From positions 62,001 through 126,000 of the forward strand of contig JAENYT010000003.1 of the NCBI GenBank assembly GCA_016841665.1: a stretch of 64,000 bases of DNA, given 5' to 3'. This DNA comes from Methanobacteriota archaeon (GTDB lineage: Archaea; Halobacteriota; Methanomicrobia; Methanomicrobiales; Methanomicrobiaceae). The stretch's first letter is position 1. Every line of letters begins with the position of its first letter. The position numbers were made by a program, and so were the translations under genes. Under the pieces are notes generated by a model. It was not told where the DNA came from. It saw only the letters and a list, made by a program, of their open reading frames with translations, and made no database searches. This document shows positions 59,650 through 64,000 of the stretch, one piece after another.

Positions 59650-60993
59650 ATGGTTCGGTTTCCGAACTTCTCGGCCATTGCCTCCGATCTGGGCCGCATC
59701 TTTCTCTTCATGGGCCTGGTGTCCTACCTTCCCCTGCTCGTCGGCCTCTTCTACGGGGAGTACGGCATCCTTCTTCCGATGATATCTGCCCCGGTGGCTT
59801 TCACCGCGCTCGGGCTTCTCCTCCTCCGAATCCGGAGGCCATGTCCGGCTGGACTTCAACCGGTTTATCGCTGATTCCCAATGTCGATGCCGTACCCCAG
59901 ACGCTACTCTTCTGGCGGTCCCTCACCCAGTGGATGGGCGGCATCGGGATTGTTGCCTTCAGCGTGGCCCTTGCGAGCCGGTCAAGCCTGACAAGTTTCC
60001 GGCTCTACCGGGCCGAAGGCCGGAGCGAGACGCTCTGATGCCCAGTGTGGTGGCAACGGCGGCCCAGATGTGGCGCATCTACCTCATCCTCACCATAGCT
60101 GGGGTCGGCCTGGTTATGCTCTCCGGCATCCCTCTCTGGGATGCGGTCAATATCTCCATGACCGCGATAGCCACCGGCGGGTTCTCGGTGCACACACAGG
60201 GCATCATGTACTACCAGACCCGCTGCTCGAGATGCTGATCATCCCCATCATGATCGCCGGCGCACTGCCCTTTAAGCTCTACTACCTGACGTACTACCGG
60301 AAGCAGACTAATTTCTTTGCGGACTCGCAGGCACGACTGCTCTTCCTGCTGATCGCACTCGGTGTCGCGCTCGTCACCTTCGACCTCGTCACGCTCACAA
60401 AGGCTGTTCCGTTCCAGGCACTCAGGGAAGGGCTTTTTATGGTGACGAGCGGCATCACCTGCACCGGCTTTCATAACTCTAACCTGTATACCTGGTCCAG
60501 CGTCACGGTGCTCTTTCTCTCCGTGCTCATGCTCATCGGGGGATCGTCGGGGAGCACCGCCGGCGGCATCAAGCTCTCCCGGGTGAACCTCGGCATCGAG
60601 ACCCTCGTGTGGTGGTTCAATAAACCGTTTAAGGGTAGTCACGCGCTTACCTCATTCCGCCATAATGGAAAGGCAGTCGGGATTACCATTGCCGAGTATG
60701 AAATCTCCAAGAACATGCTTGTCATCGCGCTCTTTATCCTGACCATCTTTACCGGAACGATCCTCCTCCTTCACCTGGGGCACACGCAGGGGTTCGACTC
60801 GAGCGAAGTGATCTTCGATGTGGTCTCTGCCATATCGAACGTCGGACTATCCAGCGGATTTGTCAACCCGCAGATGAGCATGGCTGGGAAATGGCTCTTC
60901 ATTATCATCATGTGGGCCGGGCGTCTGGAGATTCTGCCCGTGATCGCGCTTGTGATGGGGCTTTCCGGGCAGTTCAGCCAGAAACGGGGGTGA
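59650..60993 (+). pseudogene. TrkH-type potassium uptake protein, frameshifted/partially deleted
   Basis: TrkH motifs spread over successive frames: SGWTSTGLSLIPN..QWMGGIGIVAFS (59841-60038), MTAIATGGFSVHTQG (60038-60238), MVTSGITCTGFHNSN and GGSSGSTAGGIKLSRV (60070-60993 frame). Confidence 0.85.
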
Positions 60994-61129
60994 AAGGGGA
61001 GCGGTGGGCATATGCCGAGAGCTCCCCTCCCTTCTGAAATGGAGCCACATCCCATCCAGTTGACTGTGATTTGGATTGATTCGCTACATACAAATCATGC
61101 CCCTGTGTCGGGATATCCTGGTATGCGGG

Positions 61130-61375
61130 CTTGCTCTCTCGCTCCGGCAGGCCTTTGCTTGCATCGCAACACCTCCTTTGTTTTCGCCCGGTTGATGGTC
61201 ATTGGTGACGCCCTCACGCGTCGCATCTCCGCTTCGCCCCGGTGCTCTGCTTGACGGCTCCTCGTGCACGCCGCTCTCGCAGACTGCTGGCGCAGACTGC
61301 TCCGCGGCTATGTTCTGGTGCGGTGCGAACGCCTCCAGGAATATCAGGTCTGCCGCTGTTCGGCGGCACCGCTCC
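61130..61375. repeat. Dispersed repeat copy 3 (diverged, with ~12-bp tandem duplication)
   Basis: GGTGACGCCCTCACGCGTCGCATCTCCGCTTCGCCCCGGTGCTCTGC...CGCAGACTGCTGGCGCAGACTGCTCCGCGGCT...GGAATATCAGGTCTGCCGC..TTCGGCGGCACCGCTCC. Confidence 0.88.
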
Positions 61376-61603
61376 CTCCGGTCGCTGACCAGATAATCCG
61401 GGCGGCTGGCCCTGATAAAATCCCCTCATTTCCTGGGATACTTGAGCCAGAACTCTTGGTTGTGTGAGTTGCGAAAAGCTGAGTGTCGATACGAGTGGCG
61501 AAGATTTCTGGAAGGGAATATTAGAATATTATAACAATAGTGTATCATAATTACGTTTTTATTGCATTAGATTAATTGTTCTGTTTAACGTACTGGAGAG
61601 TTT

Positions 61604-63988
61604 ATGATCCGTCTGCTGCTCGTCGATGACGAACCCCTGTTTCTCATCGTAAGCAAAAAATTTCTTGAAAAAGACGATTCTGGTATCGAGTGTGATATCT
61701 GCGATTCTGCTCAGGAAGCCCTTGAAAAATTGGCTACTTCCTCCTATAACGCCGTTGTTTCCGATTACGAGATGCCGATAATGAATGGTATCGCCCTGCT
61801 CAAAGCGGTGCGTGCTCAGCACCCCGGCCTCCCCTTCATCCTTCTGACGGGGCGGAGCCGCGAGGAGGTGGTCATCGAGGCGCTGAACGAGGGCGCCGAC
61901 TTTTATCTGCAGAAGAGCGCGGAGCCGAGCGCGCTCTATGCCGAGCTGGCCTCCAAGATCCGTCACGCAGTGGACCGGCGTCGTGCGAGGGAAGCACTGC
62001 AAGAGAGTGAGGAGAAAGCGCGTGCCCAGCTCACCGAGATCGAGGCGATTTATACCTCGGCACCGGTCGGGCTGTGCCTTCTCGGTACGGATACCCGGTA
62101 TCTGCGGGTCAACGAACAGTTTGCGGAGATGGATGGATTCTCCATTGAGGATCATCTCGGGAAAAAGGTCAGGGAGCTGGTTCCGGAACTTGCGGATGCG
62201 GCTGATGAACTCACCAGAACAGTGGTTGAGACTGGTGAGCCCGTACTCGATATCGAGATCGAGGGAGAGACCCCTGCACAACCGGGCGTACAGCGTTACT
62301 GGAAGGAATCCTGGGTGCCATTGAAGGATGCCCTGGGGCGTGTCAGGGCAATCAACATCGTTGCCGAAGATATTACCGATAGCAAGAGGGCGGAAAAAGA
62401 GTTACGGCAGAGTCAACAGTCCGTTGCGGCGGAGCTCGACACCGCCCAACGCCTCCACCAGGTCAGCACGCAGCTGATCCAGGCCGACAGAATCGAGGCG
62501 CTCTATGAGCAGATTCTCGATACCGCGGTGATGATCATGCAGTCCGATTTCGCGAGCATCCAGATGCTCTACCCGGAACGCGGAACCATGGGGGAACTCC
62601 TCCTTCTGGGATACCGTGGCTTCACTCCAGAAGCCGCTAGGTTCTGGAAATGGGTGCGCCCGGATTCCGAGAGTTCCTGTGGAAAAGCTCTACGCACCAG
62701 GCAGCGCGTCACAGTCCCGGATATTCAGCACTGCGAATTCCTCGCTGGCAGCGCCGATCAGGAGACATATCTCCAGACTGGCATCCATGCTGTGCAGACC
62801 ACACCGCTGATCTCGCGTTCAGGCACCCTGCAGGGAATGATTTCCACGCACTGGCGCGTGCCGCACGAGCCTACAGCAGATGAGCTGCGTTCCTTCGATG
62901 TTCTGGCACGCCAGGCCGCCGATCTCATCGACCGCACGCGGGCCGAGGGAACCCTCCGACATCAGACGGAGATGTTCCAGCGCCTCATCGATACGATTCC
63001 GGCGATGATCGCAATCTTCGATCCGAAGCTACACCGGTTCCGGTTCAACGAGGCGTTCCGGGACATTCTAGGCTGGACCAAGGAAGATGCCGCCAAAGGC
63101 GACTTCATGGCAATGCTCTACCCGGATCCTGCGTACCGGGCGCAAGTCTCGGCATTCATGCAATCGCTGGAACCTGGCTGGCAGGATTGGAAGGCGAAGG
63201 CAAAAGACGGAAGTATCGTGGAGAGCTCATGGGCGACCATCCGCCTCTCGGACGACACCCTGATCGGCATCGGCATCGATCTCCGGGAGCGCAAGAACGC
63301 GGAAAAATCACTCAAAGATGCGAATAAAAAGCTCAATTTGCTCACCAGCATTACCCGCCACGACATCCTCAACCAGGTCACGGCACTGAAGGCATTTCTC
63401 ACCCTGATGCAGGATCCGGACTACAATGAGGGCGAAGCAATGCAAATACTTCATCAATTGGATACAATCGCCGATACCATCCGCCGCCAGATCACCTTCA
63501 CCGGCGATTACCAGGACATGGGGGAACGCAAACCCGAATGGCAGCAGGTGGAGTGGGTGGTGATGCGGGCGGCGAAGAGTGTGCGGCTGAACGGAGCTGC
63601 GCTCGCGGTGGATACCGGGTCCCTGGAACTCTTTGCGGATCCCATGCTGGAGAAGGCTTTCTTCAACCTGCTGGACAATGCGGTCATCCACGGAGATGGG
63701 GTCAAAAATATCATCATATCGTTCCGTAAGGAAGAAGGCTCGGGAATGCTTGTGGTCGAGGATGACGGCGTGGGCGTGCCTGCATCCATTAAAGATACGA
63801 TTTTCGAGCGCGGGGTGGGGAAAGTCACCGGATACGGCCTCTTTCTGGGAAAAGAGATCCTCGACATCACGGGTCTGTCCATCAGGGAGACCGGTGAGGA
63901 AGGGAGCGGAGCACGGTTCGAGATCGAGGTGCCGGCCGGGAAATGGCGGATGGCGGAGCATGAGTGTGCCTTTCATGGACGGTTGTGA
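61604..63988 (+). CDS. Hybrid REC-PAS-GAF-PAS-histidine kinase
   Basis: N-terminal receiver LLLVDDEPLFLIVSKKF...VVSDYEMPIMNG...PFILLTGRS; PAS, GAF, PAS; LLTSITRHDILNQVTALKAF and GVGKVTGYGLFLGKEIL. Confidence 0.93.
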   Translation: MIRLLLVDDEPLFLIVSKKFLEKDDSGIECDICDSAQEALEKLATSSYNAVVSDYEMPIMNGIALLKAVRAQHPGLPFILLTGRSREEVVIEALNEGADFYLQKSAEPSALYAELASKIRHAVDRRRAREALQESEEKARAQLTEIEAIYTSAPVGLCLLGTDTRYLRVNEQFAEMDGFSIEDHLGKKVRELVPELADAADELTRTVVETGEPVLDIEIEGETPAQPGVQRYWKESWVPLKDALGRVRAINIVAEDITDSKRAEKELRQSQQSVAAELDTAQRLHQVSTQLIQADRIEALYEQILDTAVMIMQSDFASIQMLYPERGTMGELLLLGYRGFTPEAARFWKWVRPDSESSCGKALRTRQRVTVPDIQHCEFLAGSADQETYLQTGIHAVQTTPLISRSGTLQGMISTHWRVPHEPTADELRSFDVLARQAADLIDRTRAEGTLRHQTEMFQRLIDTIPAMIAIFDPKLHRFRFNEAFRDILGWTKEDAAKGDFMAMLYPDPAYRAQVSAFMQSLEPGWQDWKAKAKDGSIVESSWATIRLSDDTLIGIGIDLRERKNAEKSLKDANKKLNLLTSITRHDILNQVTALKAFLTLMQDPDYNEGEAMQILHQLDTIADTIRRQITFTGDYQDMGERKPEWQQVEWVVMRAAKSVRLNGAALAVDTGSLELFADPMLEKAFFNLLDNAVIHGDGVKNIIISFRKEEGSGMLVVEDDGVGVPASIKDTIFERGVGKVTGYGLFLGKEILDITGLSIRETGEEGSGARFEIEVPAGKWRMAEHECAFHGRL

Positions 63989-64000
63989 CGCAAAATCGTA

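Noticed and set aside
1-64000. CRISPR array, prophage or intact transposase
   Set aside because: No regularly spaced repeats, cas-like proteins, phage structural genes or transposase motifs were seen; the only dispersed repeat is the three-copy element at 57.4-61.4 kb.

Overview
The window looks like a chromosomal segment of a methanogenic archaeon. Support: an MfnE-like methanofuran kinase, aEF-1beta, archaeal A-type ATPases, an archaeal SRP RNA, and 'TRHDILNQ'-type histidine kinases. Assignment to Methanomicrobiales is inference only. The most striking content is about 18.5 kb (8810-27205) with two complete, divergent A/V-type ATPase operons, each in the order H-I-K-E-C-F-A-B-D, facing each other tail-to-tail. 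They differ in rotor architecture: operon 1 has a triplicated K/c subunit in which hairpin 1 lost its ion-binding carboxylate, while operon 2 has a single-hairpin c subunit. Operon 1 also has a subunit C with a predicted N-terminal transmembrane extension and a terminal small membrane ORF. Operon 2 has a non-canonical catalytic P-loop and an unlisted 57-aa leading ORF. Other content: an SRP (7S) RNA gene directly upstream of a malate dehydrogenase-like gene, a tRNA with a CAT anticodon, and a sulfatase plus anaerobic sulfatase-maturase pair. There is also an ion-transport-rich stretch (K+ channel, ClC, TMEM175, CPA1 antiporter, degenerate TrkH). A rearranged zone at 53.9-64 kb holds a truncated receiver, an SBP-histidine kinase pair, a duplicated kinase, a serpin, and a three-copy dispersed non-coding repeat. 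All calls come from reading the sequence and the supplied ORFs; no database search was run.
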